Origin: Occultella gossypii
GTDB taxonomy: Bacteria; Actinomycetota; Actinomycetes; Actinomycetales; Beutenbergiaceae
NCBI RefSeq assembly: GCF_019947135.1
Contig: NZ_JAGSHT010000020.1
Coordinates: forward strand, 1 to 64,000
Length of the DNA stretch: 64,000 nt
Direction of reading: 5' to 3'
Numbering within the stretch: position 1 is the stretch's first letter; each line of letters opens with the position of its first letter. Of this stretch, positions 1 through 8,929 are shown in pieces. The notes below the pieces were generated by a model. The model made no database searches and was not told where the DNA came from. It worked only from the letters and a program-made list of their open reading frames with translations. The position numbers were made by a program, and so were the translations under genes.

Positions 1-74
1 GGGGGGGCTCCCTGCGGCGGCGGCGGGGCGCGGGCCCGGCGCGGGCGGGGGCCCCGGGCGGCCCCGCGGGGGCC
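1..74. other. GC-only edge sequence
   Basis: These 74 bases contain no A and only two T. They lie just after the stop codon of the first minus-strand gene and show no gene or clear terminator. The composition is extreme even for this genome and may be a contig-end or low-quality assembly artefact. Confidence 0.5.
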
Positions 75-1418
75 TCAAGATCCTGAGGCAATGATCTCGT
101 CCACTTCCGAGGCCGACTGGTCCAGCGCGTCGGCAGGGTCGGCCTCGCCGTGCAGGGCGCGCTCGAGGTGCTGGCCCATGGCATCGCGCATCTGGACCCA
201 GCCGGGCACGTTCGGGTTCCCAGAGGTGTACGGAAGCGCCTCGACGGCCGTCACGAGCTCCGGGTTGGACGTGATGTAGTCGGACTCGATCGCCGAGGCG
301 TGGATCGGGAGCTGGCCGAGCTCCTGGGCGTACGTCAGGTTGGTCTCGGGCTCGACCATCGAGGCGATGAACTCCCACGCCAGGTCGGGAACCTCGCTGT
401 CAGCGTTGATCATGAGGCCGTTGCCCGGCCCGCCGAACGTCCCTGGCTCGGACCCCTCGAACGCCGGCGGCGGCATGAGCCGGAGGTCGCGATCCGGAGC
501 AGCCGCCTGGTAGTCGACGATCGCACCCGCGCTGACGAGTTGCATGGACGCGGTACCGGCGATGACCGGCTGCTCGCCCACGGGCAGCGCCGACCACTCG
601 ACGCCGAGCATCCCGTCGACGGGGTTCTCGCCCTGGTAGAGGTCGACGAAGTACTGGAGTGCCTCGACCCCCTCCGGCGAGTTCATCACGGCCTCCGTGT
701 CGTCCTCGTTCAGGAAGTCGCCGCCGTTCGACCACAGCAGCGTGGCGAACGACTGCTGATTGGCGATCGGCTGGCTCCCGAGCAGGAGGCCGGACCGCGT
801 GATCTGATCGCCGTCCCTCACCGTGAGTTGTTCGGCCACCTCGTGGACCTCCTCCCAGGTCGCAGGAGGTGCCTCCGGGTCGAGGCCCGCCTCGGTGAAG
901 TCCGCACCCGAGTAGACGAGCATCCTCGCGGTCATGATGAGCGGGACCATGTAGGGCGTCCCACCCACCTCGCCGCCCTCGAGCGCCACCGAGATGTCGT
1001 CGCGCAGCTCCGGGTCCATCTCGTCGATGTAGGACGAGAGGTCGAGGACGCGCTCGTTCGCGGCGAGGTCCGCCGTGGCCGCCACGCCGTGGCCGATGAC
1101 GTCGGGCGCGGTGCCGGCCGCGAACGCCGCGCTCAGCTTGGGCGACAGGTCGGGCCAGTCCACGAACGTGACCTCGACCTGGGCGCCGGTCTCCTCCTCG
1201 AACGCGGGCACGATCGTGTCGTTGATCAGGGCCATCTCGGACTCGCTCTTGCCGGGGAACCACACGACCAGCGACTCGCCCGAGGCCTCACCGCTGTCGC
1301 CGTCCTCCCCGCTTTCGCCGGCGCCCCCGCTGCCGCACCCGGCCACCAGGGATACTGCCGCGACACCGGCCACGATGCCGGCCCACGTGCGTACGGACAC
1401 TCGTCCAGTGCGTCTCAT
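75..1418 (-). CDS. Sugar ABC transporter substrate-binding lipoprotein
   Basis: This 447-residue protein is an extracellular solute-binding protein of the family 1 (sugar) type. It would capture a sugar or oligosaccharide outside the membrane and hand it to an ABC permease. The N-terminus has two arginines, a hydrophobic stretch and a lipobox ending at Cys28 (LVAGC), so it is a lipoprotein. The start at 1418 is chosen because a GAGGAAG ribosome site lies just upstream. It follows the LacI regulator on the same strand with a 59-bp gap. No permease or ATPase gene is visible; they would be expected beyond the left edge, downstream of this gene. The substrate cannot be read from the sequence; the neighbouring hexosaminidase makes an amino-sugar oligomer a reasonable guess. 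Confidence 0.9.
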   Translation of the reverse strand: MRRTGRVSVRTWAGIVAGVAAVSLVAGCGSGGAGESGEDGDSGEASGESLVVWFPGKSESEMALINDTIVPAFEEETGAQVEVTFVDWPDLSPKLSAAFAAGTAPDVIGHGVAATADLAANERVLDLSSYIDEMDPELRDDISVALEGGEVGGTPYMVPLIMTARMLVYSGADFTEAGLDPEAPPATWEEVHEVAEQLTVRDGDQITRSGLLLGSQPIANQQSFATLLWSNGGDFLNEDDTEAVMNSPEGVEALQYFVDLYQGENPVDGMLGVEWSALPVGEQPVIAGTASMQLVSAGAIVDYQAAAPDRDLRLMPPPAFEGSEPGTFGGPGNGLMINADSEVPDLAWEFIASMVEPETNLTYAQELGQLPIHASAIESDYITSNPELVTAVEALPYTSGNPNVPGWVQMRDAMGQHLERALHGEADPADALDQSASEVDEIIASGS

Positions 1419-1477
1419 ATGCTCTTCCTCTCGTGATGGTGATGAAGCGATCGTCATTGCGCCGACGTCGGAGCCAG

Positions 1478-2515
1478 TCACACCTCCTGCGCCGGTGCAC
1501 CGAGCGTGCTGCCCGGCCAGAACGTGCAGGTCAGTAGTTCGTGGTGGGTGGGCTCCTGGTGGCCGTCGAGGACCTCCAGGAGCAGCTCGACGGCGCGGGC
1601 CCCCATCTCTCTGCGCGGGACCAGGAGATGGGTCCAGTCGTGTGACGCAGCGCTCGGATCGGTGATCGAGTCGAGTCCGATGACGGAGAGATCGCCGGGC
1701 ATGTTGATGCCGAGCTCGGCGACGCCTTCGGCGACCTCCTCCAGCATCCCCGTGCTCTCGACCAGCAACGCCGTCGCCCCGCCATCCATGACCTGCCGGA
1801 TCCAGGACGCGCCCACCTCGCCAGCGCCTGCCCACGTCTCCGCTACCACGGTCATGCCCAGCTCGGCGGAGCCGGTCCGGAACCCTTCGAGGCGCTCGAC
1901 CCGCGGCTCTGCACGGTCGCGAAGTCCGAGATAGGCGACCTTGCGGTGACCGAGGGCGTGGACGCGGCTCGTGATGTCCCGGACGGCGGCGGCGTACTCG
2001 GCGGACACGTACGGCCCGAGCGCGGCCGCCCGCTCGCGGCGGCCGACGAAGACGAACCGGAAGCCCTCGTCCGCGAGCCGGACGAGCTCGTCGTCGTGCT
2101 GCTCGAACCCGAGGATGACTGCGCCGTCAGCGATCCGCAGGCGGTTCCGGCCCTCGTGGAAGATGTTCGCCTGACCGGTGTGCTGGTGGATCGACGTGAA
2201 GAGCACGAGGTCCTGGCCCGCCACGATCGCCCCCTGCTCGATCCCGACGAGGATCTCGCCGTAGTACGACTCCCGACCCGTCGGGAACAACGGCTCGAAG
2301 GCATGGACACCGATCAGTCGGTTGCGACCGCCCCGAAGGGCTCGGGCGGTGATGTTCGGGACGTAGCCGAGTTCACGCGCCGCGTCCATGATCTTCTGCT
2401 CGGTCTCGGCGTTGATGCCGTAGTCGGCCGTCTTGCCGTTGAGCGCGAGCGAGACGGTCGTCTGGGAGACGCCTGCAAGCTTGGCGATGTCGCGTTGTCG
2501 TGGCCTCACGCCCAT
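1478..2515 (-). CDS. LacI-family transcriptional regulator
   Basis: This 345-residue protein has the standard LacI layout: an N-terminal helix-turn-helix (RQRDIAKLAGVSQTTVSLAL, about residues 5-25) with a hinge helix ending near residue 60, then a periplasmic-binding-protein-like sensor domain to the C-terminus. The ATG at 2515 is preferred over an upstream start because it carries a strong AAGGAG site and places the DNA-binding domain at the N-terminus. It precedes the sugar-binding lipoprotein on the same strand and is divergent from the phosphatase-hexosaminidase pair. Two matching palindromes lie immediately upstream, so autoregulation and control of both directions are likely. The inducer is unknown. 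Confidence 0.92.
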   Translation of the reverse strand: MGVRPRQRDIAKLAGVSQTTVSLALNGKTADYGINAETEQKIMDAARELGYVPNITARALRGGRNRLIGVHAFEPLFPTGRESYYGEILVGIEQGAIVAGQDLVLFTSIHQHTGQANIFHEGRNRLRIADGAVILGFEQHDDELVRLADEGFRFVFVGRRERAAALGPYVSAEYAAAVRDITSRVHALGHRKVAYLGLRDRAEPRVERLEGFRTGSAELGMTVVAETWAGAGEVGASWIRQVMDGGATALLVESTGMLEEVAEGVAELGINMPGDLSVIGLDSITDPSAASHDWTHLLVPRREMGARAVELLLEVLDGHQEPTHHELLTCTFWPGSTLGAPAQEV

Positions 2516-2529
2516 CAATGCGCTCCTTC

Positions 2530-2542
2530 CAATTCGAATTAG
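2530..2542. promoter_or_regulatory. Putative LacI operator, proximal copy
   Basis: The core AATTCGAATT (2531-2540) is a perfect palindrome and is followed by AGATC. It lies 15 bp upstream of the LacI start. The same arrangement, AATTNGAATTAGATC-like, recurs at 2613-2626, which supports a shared regulator site. Confidence 0.6.
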
Positions 2543-2612
2543 ATCGTCACAGTAGGCACATGGGTTGGCGGCGTCAAGAGTGGTTTTCACCGTTTACTAC
2601 GAATTCACCAAA

Positions 2613-2626
2613 CTAATTTGAATTAG
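2613..2626. promoter_or_regulatory. Putative LacI operator, distal copy
   Basis: CTAATTTGAATTAG is a near-perfect palindrome in the LacI/PhoD intergenic region, followed by ATCA. Its centre is 84 bp from the centre of the first copy, close to eight helical turns, which would suit looping by a LacI-type tetramer or dimer pair. The looping idea is inference. Confidence 0.6.
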
Positions 2627-2706
2627 ATCATTGACAGCCGCCCGGCCCCCTCGGAAGGGTTCCCCGTAGCCGATCGACGGGGTCGGCATGACGAAGGAGA
2701 ATCGCC

Positions 2707-4275
2707 ATGTCGGGCACCAGTCCACGACGCGTCAGCCGCCGCAGGTTCCTCGGGTACTCCGGCGCAGGAGCGGCCGCAGTCCTGCTCGGGACCGGCGCGC
2801 TTCAGGACGCCGAGGCCTCAGCACACGTGCGCGGGTATCCGTTCACGCTAGGCGTCGCATCCGGCGACCCGCTACCAGACGGCGTCGTGCTGTGGACGCG
2901 CCTGGCGGTCGAGCCGTTGGCGCCGGACGGCCGGGGCGGGATGCCGGACAGGCAGGTCCCCGTGCAGTACCAGGTGGCGGAGGACGAGCGATTCCGCCGG
3001 GTTGTGAGCGCCGGAGTGGCATTCGCGACACCGGAGCTCGGGCACTCGGTCCACCCGGAGGTCGGAGGGCTGCGTCCCGACCGTGAGTACTGGTACCGGT
3101 TCCGGGTCGGCAACGAGGTCTCGCCGGTCGGGCGCACCCGCACCGCTCCGGCGCCCGGTGAGATGCCGGCCTCCGCCTCGTTCGCGATCGTGTCCTGCCA
3201 GAGCTACGAGGCGGGCTACTACACCGGATTCCAGCACATGGCGCAGGAGGACCTCGACCTCGTGGTCCACCTCGGCGACTACATCTACGAGGAGTCGTAC
3301 GTCCCGGAACCGATCCTTCACGATGGCACGCCGATGCCGGACTACCTGCGGACCGAGTGCTTCGACCTGAACCGGTACCGGCTGCAGTACGCCCTGTACA
3401 AGAGCGACCCGCACCTCCAGGCGGCGCACGCCGCATGCCCCTGGCTGGTCACCTTCGACGATCACGAGGTCGAGAACAACTGGCTCAGCGGCCGTTCCGA
3501 GGTGGACGACGAGCCGGATCAGGACCCCGCCGTCTTCGCGCAGCGCAAGGCCGACGCGTTCCAGGCGATGTACGAGAACCAGCCACTTCGCCACACGCAG
3601 ATGCCGTCCGGCCCGAACATCCGGATCCACCGGCGCATCGGCTACGGCGCGCTCGCGGACTTCACGATGCTCGACTCCCGCCAGTACCGGTCCGAACGCG
3701 GCCGTGACGACCCCGATGCCACGATGCTCGGCGGGGCACAGCGCGACTGGCTCGTCGAGGGTTTCTCCTCGTCGCAGGCCCGTTGGCAGATCATCGGCAA
3801 CCAGCAGCCGATGGCCGAACTCGACAGCAACCCCGACCCGGACGTCCAGACCTTCGCCGCGGCCTGGGACAACTACAACATCGAACGCGAGCAAGTGCTG
3901 TCCGAGGCGCACGAACGCGGCGTGGACAACCTCGTCGTCGTCACCGGCGACCGGCACAGCAACTACTTCATGGACCTCAAGGCCGACTACACCAACCCCG
4001 ACTCGCCAGTCGTCGGCACCGAGATCGTCGGGACCTCGATCGCCAGCAACCGAGACGGCGCCGACATGCTGCCCGTCGGCGAGGCCTATCTCGCGGCGAA
4101 CCCGCACATGAAGTTCTGCAACTTCCAGCGCGGGTACTCCCGCGTCACGATGACGCCGGACAGCCTCACGAACGACTTCCGTGTCATGCAGTACATCTCG
4201 CAGCCGGACGCACCGATCAGCACTCGGGCGAGCTTCGTCGTCGTCAACGGCACGCCGGGAGGCGAGAGTGCCTGA
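2707..4275 (+). CDS. PhoD-like alkaline phosphatase, Tat-exported
   Basis: This 522-residue protein matches the PhoD alkaline phosphatase/phosphodiesterase family. These enzymes hydrolyse phosphate mono- or diesters outside the cell with iron and calcium. The N-terminus carries a twin-arginine signal (SRRRFLGYSGAGAAAV). Family motifs include the metal-binding HLGDYIYEE with Asp191, FDDHEVENNW, and TGDRHSNYF near the C-terminal third. The start at 2707 has an AGGAG site. The hexosaminidase start overlaps its stop by 8 bp, so the two are co-translated. Position opposite LacI with operators nearby suggests carbon-source rather than Pho-type control, which is unusual for this family. Confidence 0.92.
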   Translation: MSGTSPRRVSRRRFLGYSGAGAAAVLLGTGALQDAEASAHVRGYPFTLGVASGDPLPDGVVLWTRLAVEPLAPDGRGGMPDRQVPVQYQVAEDERFRRVVSAGVAFATPELGHSVHPEVGGLRPDREYWYRFRVGNEVSPVGRTRTAPAPGEMPASASFAIVSCQSYEAGYYTGFQHMAQEDLDLVVHLGDYIYEESYVPEPILHDGTPMPDYLRTECFDLNRYRLQYALYKSDPHLQAAHAACPWLVTFDDHEVENNWLSGRSEVDDEPDQDPAVFAQRKADAFQAMYENQPLRHTQMPSGPNIRIHRRIGYGALADFTMLDSRQYRSERGRDDPDATMLGGAQRDWLVEGFSSSQARWQIIGNQQPMAELDSNPDPDVQTFAAAWDNYNIEREQVLSEAHERGVDNLVVVTGDRHSNYFMDLKADYTNPDSPVVGTEIVGTSIASNRDGADMLPVGEAYLAANPHMKFCNFQRGYSRVTMTPDSLTNDFRVMQYISQPDAPISTRASFVVVNGTPGGESA

Positions 4276-5863
4276 GCAGCACACCGCCTCCGAGCTGCTG
4301 CCCCTGCCCCTCGTGCACGAACGGCGTCCCGGCTCCCTCGTGCTCGGGCCGGAAACCACCCTCGGAGCGGACGGTCTCGCGCAAGAGCACGCGTGGCTCC
4401 TGGCGGATTACCTCGCCGGTGCCGGCGTTCGGGCCCCGGTGCTGGGCGCCGACGCTCCGGCCGCGACGATCGTCCTCCGCATCGATCCCGCTGTGTCCGC
4501 GAACCTCGAGGGCTACCGCCTCACGGTGACGCCCGAGCACGCCGAGCTCGTCGGTGCGTCCGGGGACGGCCTCGCGCGCGGGGTCCAGACCCTCCGGCAG
4601 CTGCTGCCGCCGGCGGCGCTGCGTCGCGCACCCGTGGCCGACCGGGTGGCTCTCGCATGCTGCGTCGTCGAGGACGAACCCCGGTTCGGGTGGCGCGGCG
4701 TGCATCTCGACGTCGCACGGCATTTCATGCCCGTGGAGTTCGTGCTGCGGCTCATCGACCTCGCCGCCCTCCACCGGCTCAATGTCGTGCACCTCCACCT
4801 CACCGACGACCAGGGCTGGCGGATCGACGTGCCGTCGTGGCCCCTCCTCGCCGAACGCTCCTCGTGGCGCACCGAGACGGTGGTCGGCCGCCACGGCCGC
4901 GACTCAGGGTTCGACGGGACGCCGCACGGCGGGTTCTACACGGCCGACGACGTCCGGGAGATCGTCGAGTTCGCGCGGCGGCGCCATATCACGATCGTCC
5001 CGGAGGTGGACCTCCCCGGTCATGTGCAGTCCGTGCTCGCTGCCTACCCGGAGCTCGGCAACACGGGCGACCCGGTCGACGTGCGGACCACGTGGGGCAT
5101 CTCGGACCACGTGCTCGCGCCTACCGACGAGGCGCTGGGGTTCGCACGTGACGTGCTCGACGTCATCGCCGACCTCTTCCCCGGTCCGTGGGTGCACGTC
5201 GGCGGCGACGAGGTGCCCCGCAACGAGTGGCGGGCGAGCCGGGCGGCCGCCGAACGCGCCACGGCGCTCGGGCTGGCGTCCGTGGACGAGCTGCAGAGCT
5301 GGTTCCTGCGGGAGATCCACGGGCATGTGACCGCCCACCGGCGCCGGGTCGTGGGATGGGACGAGGTGCTCGAGGACGGCGGGATGCCGAGCGACACCGT
5401 CATCATGTCCTGGCGCGGCGTCGAGCCGGGACTGCTCGCCTTGGAGCGCGGCCACGACGTCGTCATGGGCCCGAAGTGGACGACGTACCTCGACTACGCC
5501 TCGTCGGACGACGACGACGAACCGCTCGCGCCGCGCCGGACGATCACTCTCGAGGACATCGCCGCCTGGGAGCCGGTGCCGCCCGAGGCGGACGGCCTGG
5601 CCGGTCGGATCCTCGGGGTGCAGGGACAGCTCTGGACGGAATACATGCCGACGCCGCGCGAGGTCGAGTACATGGCGTTTCCGCGGCTTGCAGCGATCGC
5701 CGAGGCGGGGTGGACGTCTGCGGAGCGCCGAGGCGCGGTGGCCCTGCCGGAGCGGATCCCTCACCACCTGCGGCGGCTCGACGCGATGGGCGTCAACTAC
5801 CGCCCGTCGGACGGCCCGCGGCCGTGGCAACGCGGCGGGACCGGGCGCCGTCGTCGGGCTTGA
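4268..5863 (+). CDS. Beta-N-acetylhexosaminidase, glycoside hydrolase family 20
   Basis: This 531-residue protein is a family 20 beta-N-acetylhexosaminidase, which releases terminal GlcNAc or GalNAc from oligosaccharides by substrate-assisted catalysis. The catalytic Asp314-Glu315 pair lies in HVGGDEVP; upstream are the family motifs around GVHLDVARHFMP, HLHLTDDQGWRID and PEVDLPGH. The GTG at 4268 is chosen because a GGGAGG site precedes it and it overlaps the phosphatase stop by 8 bp. No signal peptide is apparent, so it probably acts in the cytoplasm on imported oligosaccharides. Together with the sugar-binding lipoprotein and LacI regulator this fits an amino-sugar uptake locus. Confidence 0.93.
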   Translation: MPEQHTASELLPLPLVHERRPGSLVLGPETTLGADGLAQEHAWLLADYLAGAGVRAPVLGADAPAATIVLRIDPAVSANLEGYRLTVTPEHAELVGASGDGLARGVQTLRQLLPPAALRRAPVADRVALACCVVEDEPRFGWRGVHLDVARHFMPVEFVLRLIDLAALHRLNVVHLHLTDDQGWRIDVPSWPLLAERSSWRTETVVGRHGRDSGFDGTPHGGFYTADDVREIVEFARRRHITIVPEVDLPGHVQSVLAAYPELGNTGDPVDVRTTWGISDHVLAPTDEALGFARDVLDVIADLFPGPWVHVGGDEVPRNEWRASRAAAERATALGLASVDELQSWFLREIHGHVTAHRRRVVGWDEVLEDGGMPSDTVIMSWRGVEPGLLALERGHDVVMGPKWTTYLDYASSDDDDEPLAPRRTITLEDIAAWEPVPPEADGLAGRILGVQGQLWTEYMPTPREVEYMAFPRLAAIAEAGWTSAERRGAVALPERIPHHLRRLDAMGVNYRPSDGPRPWQRGGTGRRRRA

Positions 5864-5925
5864 GAGGCGGTCACGGCCCGAGCGGACCGCGGCGTTTCGC
5901 TCCGTGGGACGGCGACGGCGGAGGT

Positions 5926-6918
5926 TCAGGCGGTCTTCTTGGTGCGGCGCCGGGTCGGACGCTTGGCGGTCTCAGCGTCCGTTTCGGTGTCGGCGTCGGC
6001 GTCCTCGGCCTTCGCCTTGGCGGATCCGGTCTTCGCGGTATCCGACTTCCCGCCGCTCTTCGCGCGGGTCGACCGAGCCTTCGACGGCGCAGCCTCGGCC
6101 TCGTCGCCGGCGTCTGAGCCGGCGTCGGCCGCGCCGCCACGCTTCGCCCGGGAGGCCTCGACGCTGCGGCGCAGGGCCTCCATCAGGTCGAGCACCTCGC
6201 CGCCCTCCTCGGCCTCCTCCGGCGCCTCGTTCTCGAACGCCTCGCCCTTCTCGAGCTTGGCCTCGATGAGGCGCTTCATCTGCGCCTGGTAGTCGTCGGT
6301 GAACTCCCCCGGCGCGAAGTCGGACTCGTAGCTGCTCACCAGCGCGGCGGACATCTGGAGCTCCTTCGCGGAGACCTTCACGTCGTCGGCCAGGCTCGGG
6401 AAATCCGCCTCGCGCACCTCGTCGGACCAGAGCAGCGTCTGCAGCAGGAGCACGTCCCCGCGCACGCGAAGCGCCGCGAGCCGGGTCTTCTGCCGGAGCG
6501 TGAAGGACACGATCGCGGTGCGCTCGGACTCCTCGAGCGTGCGGCGCAGCAGCACATAGGACTTCGTCGAGGCGGACGTCGGGGCGAGGTAGTACGAGGA
6601 GTCGAGCATGATCGGCTCGACCTGCTCGCTCGGTACGAACTCGAGCACGTCGATCTCCCGGCTGCGCTCGGCCGGCAGGGTCTGCAGGTCCTCGTCGGTC
6701 AGGACCACCGTCTGTTCACCGTCGGTGTAGGCCTTGTCGATGTGCTCGTACGGCACCACCTCGCCGCACACCTCGCACTTGCGCTGGTACCGGATCCGGC
6801 CGCCGTCGGCGTCGTGGACCTGGTGCAGCTTCACGTCGTGGCTCTCCGTGGCCGAGTAGACCGAGACCGGCACGTTCACGAGCCCGAACGTGATGGCACC
6901 CTTCCAGATCGACCGCAT
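5926..6918 (-). CDS. ku: Non-homologous end joining protein Ku
   Basis: Bacterial Ku forms a homodimer ring that binds DNA double-strand break ends and recruits LigD. This 330-residue protein begins MRSIWKGAITFGLVNVPV, the family signature, and has the core beta-barrel through about residue 250. The last 75 residues are rich in Lys, Thr, Ala and Asp, a disordered basic tail of the kind that helps DNA threading in actinobacterial Ku. The zinc-less pair CEVCGE at about residue 46 is visible. The start at 6918 fits the family; an AGAGG site lies upstream. LigD lies 2 kb away on the other strand, completing the two-protein repair system. Confidence 0.95.
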   Translation of the reverse strand: MRSIWKGAITFGLVNVPVSVYSATESHDVKLHQVHDADGGRIRYQRKCEVCGEVVPYEHIDKAYTDGEQTVVLTDEDLQTLPAERSREIDVLEFVPSEQVEPIMLDSSYYLAPTSASTKSYVLLRRTLEESERTAIVSFTLRQKTRLAALRVRGDVLLLQTLLWSDEVREADFPSLADDVKVSAKELQMSAALVSSYESDFAPGEFTDDYQAQMKRLIEAKLEKGEAFENEAPEEAEEGGEVLDLMEALRRSVEASRAKRGGAADAGSDAGDEAEAAPSKARSTRAKSGGKSDTAKTGSAKAKAEDADADTETDAETAKRPTRRRTKKTA

Positions 6919-7009
6919 TGGCCCTGCCTCTCCTCGACACCTCTTGCTATGGGGTTCCCAGTACACACGTCCTGGGGACCGAGCGCCAGAGTACGCGGCG
7001 TCCGCGCCG

Positions 7010-7873
7010 TCAGCCGGCCCGTTCGTCGAGCCGGGCGAGCTCCACCTGCGGCTGCGCCCCCGCCGCACCGTAGAAGCGGCCCTCGCGTGCCTTCACGGCA
7101 GCGACGAGCACGAAGCTCAACGAGACCAGGAGCGCCCAGGAACCCCACTTCCCGGTGTGCACCATCCGCCAGATCTCGGCCTGATCGGGGTACTGCCAGG
7201 CACCGAGGAACGTCGCGGCGTTCTCGGCGACCCACAGGAAGAAGCCGATCAGCACGAACGAGACGGTCAGCGGCATCGCGTACCGGCGGGACCCGACGGT
7301 GTAGAACACCCGGCTGCGCCACAGCGCCACCACGAAGCCGGCCGCGATCAGCCACCGCACGTCGGGAAGCACGTGGTGGGTGTAGAAGTTCGCGTACACC
7401 GCCACGGCCAGCAGCACGGCCGGCACCCAGCGGAAGTTCGTCACGCGCAGGTCGAACCGGCGGAACGCCTGGCACAGGTAGGACCCGACGGCCGCGTACA
7501 TGAAGCCCGAGTACAACGGGACGCCGCCGATCATCGCCCACGCGTCCTCGGGGTAGGACCAGGATCCGGCGTTCACCTTGTACACCTCGAGCGCGAGCCC
7601 GATCAGGTGGAACGCCCCGATCACGGCCACCTCGCGCCAGGTCTCGAGGCGGAGCAGGTAGAACACGACCGTGACCGCCAGGCCGTACAGCACCAGCGCG
7701 TCGTACCGTGCGATCGGCAGCGGCACCACCGAGCTCGCCGCAAGCCCGGCGAAGATCGCCGCCGCGAACAGGCAGCACTGCACCTGCAGCCAGCCGAACC
7801 GCAGCAACTGCCCGACGGCGGCTGCCGCCCTTCTCGAGGGAGCGGCGGCCAGGGCGAGCGTTCCGTGGGTCAC
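7010..7873 (-). CDS. DUF817 family membrane protein
   Basis: This protein of about 287 residues belongs to the DUF817 (YoaT-like) integral membrane family of unknown function. Seven or eight hydrophobic segments are visible, with conserved polar residues such as YPEDAW, FMYAAVGSY, NFYTHH and HTGKWGSW. The GTG at 7873 is a provisional start: no clear ribosome site is present and GTG at 7879 is equally possible. The reading frame stays open far upstream, but that extension is antisense to LigD and is not real coding sequence. It lies between Ku and the LigD-side genes, with no evident functional link to them. Confidence 0.8.
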   Translation of the reverse strand: MTHGTLALAAAPSRRAAAAVGQLLRFGWLQVQCCLFAAAIFAGLAASSVVPLPIARYDALVLYGLAVTVVFYLLRLETWREVAVIGAFHLIGLALEVYKVNAGSWSYPEDAWAMIGGVPLYSGFMYAAVGSYLCQAFRRFDLRVTNFRWVPAVLLAVAVYANFYTHHVLPDVRWLIAAGFVVALWRSRVFYTVGSRRYAMPLTVSFVLIGFFLWVAENAATFLGAWQYPDQAEIWRMVHTGKWGSWALLVSLSFVLVAAVKAREGRFYGAAGAQPQVELARLDERAG

Positions 7874-8071
7874 GGGCACGAGCGTGCCAGCGGCGCCCGC
7901 CCAGCCGCGCGCCCACGGCGCGCGATCCGCAACACTCGCCCAGCACGCCCACGCAACCTCCCCGCTCCGTCCACGACGGCTCCGGAACGAGCGGACGCCG
8001 TCGGGCCGGGGTGGCTGCAAGACGGCCGCCGGACCGTTGTCCCGAGGGGCCGGACGGCGGAAACTGACGGG

Positions 8072-8884
8072 ATGCGATCGAAGGAGGATCTCGTCGCGGC
8101 ACTGCTCGACTTCCCGCCGGGTCATCCGTATGCGAAGTGGAACGGAACCCACTGGCGGCTGGTCGAGATCGCCGACTCCGGCGTCCCGGTACCGAGGTCC
8201 CGGCTCGAGCGGGGCGTGGAGTCGGAGCTGACCTGGCTGCTGCCCGGTCTGGCACCGGGCCGGGTGCTCCGGGTGGCCGGGCGAGCCCGTCGGCACGGGT
8301 CGATCGAGGGCAACGCGGTGTATGCGCTGTCCCGGCTCGGATACGCGAGCGATGACCGGACCAGTCGGCTCGTCGATGCCCTGCTCGACTGGCAGTGGCC
8401 GGATGGTGGTTGGAACTGTGACCGGCACCCCGGGGCCTGGCGCTCGTCGTTCCACGAGTCGGCCATCCCGGCACTGGGCCTGGCCAGTTACGCGGCGGCC
8501 ACCGGGGCGACGGCCGCTCGCCGCGCCGCCGAGCGCACCGCGGAGCTGCTGCTCGAGCACCGGCTGTTCCGGTCGACCTCGACCCACGAGGCCATCCACC
8601 CGTCGTGGATCGTGCTGCACTACCCGTCCTACTGGCACTACGACGTGCTGATCGGTCTGCGGCTGCTGGCCGCCGTCGGGCGGCTCGGCGACCCACGCGC
8701 GTCCGACGCCGTGGACATCCTCGAGCGCGCCCGGCACGCCGACGGTCGGTTCTCCGGCCGCAGCTGGACCTCGAGCAGGCAACCGGCCGCCGTCGACCGG
8801 GGTCGCGGACGCGACAACCTCCTCCTGAACGAGCTCGCGGCGGCGGTCCTCGCACAGCGGGCCGGCGCCGCCGGCCACGGGTGA
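8072..8884 (+). CDS. Terpene-cyclase/prenyltransferase-fold protein
   Basis: This 270-residue protein has alpha-helical hairpin repeats resembling the alpha/alpha toroid of squalene cyclases and prenyltransferases. A QW-like motif, WQWPDGGWNCD, is clear, and two tryptophan/histidine-rich repeats (HESAIPALGLASYA, IHPSWIVLHYPSYWHY) follow. It is half the length of a true squalene-hopene cyclase and lacks the DXDD protonation motif, so cyclase activity is doubtful. The ATG at 8072 is the first plausible start. The gene lies 45 bp upstream of ligD on the same strand and may be co-transcribed with it. Its biological role is unknown. Confidence 0.75.
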   Translation: MRSKEDLVAALLDFPPGHPYAKWNGTHWRLVEIADSGVPVPRSRLERGVESELTWLLPGLAPGRVLRVAGRARRHGSIEGNAVYALSRLGYASDDRTSRLVDALLDWQWPDGGWNCDRHPGAWRSSFHESAIPALGLASYAAATGATAARRAAERTAELLLEHRLFRSTSTHEAIHPSWIVLHYPSYWHYDVLIGLRLLAAVGRLGDPRASDAVDILERARHADGRFSGRSWTSSRQPAAVDRGRGRDNLLLNELAAAVLAQRAGAAGHG

Positions 8885-8929
8885 GGTGCGGGCCGTCCCG
8901 TACCGGCGCCGTCGTCCGCCTGTCACCAT

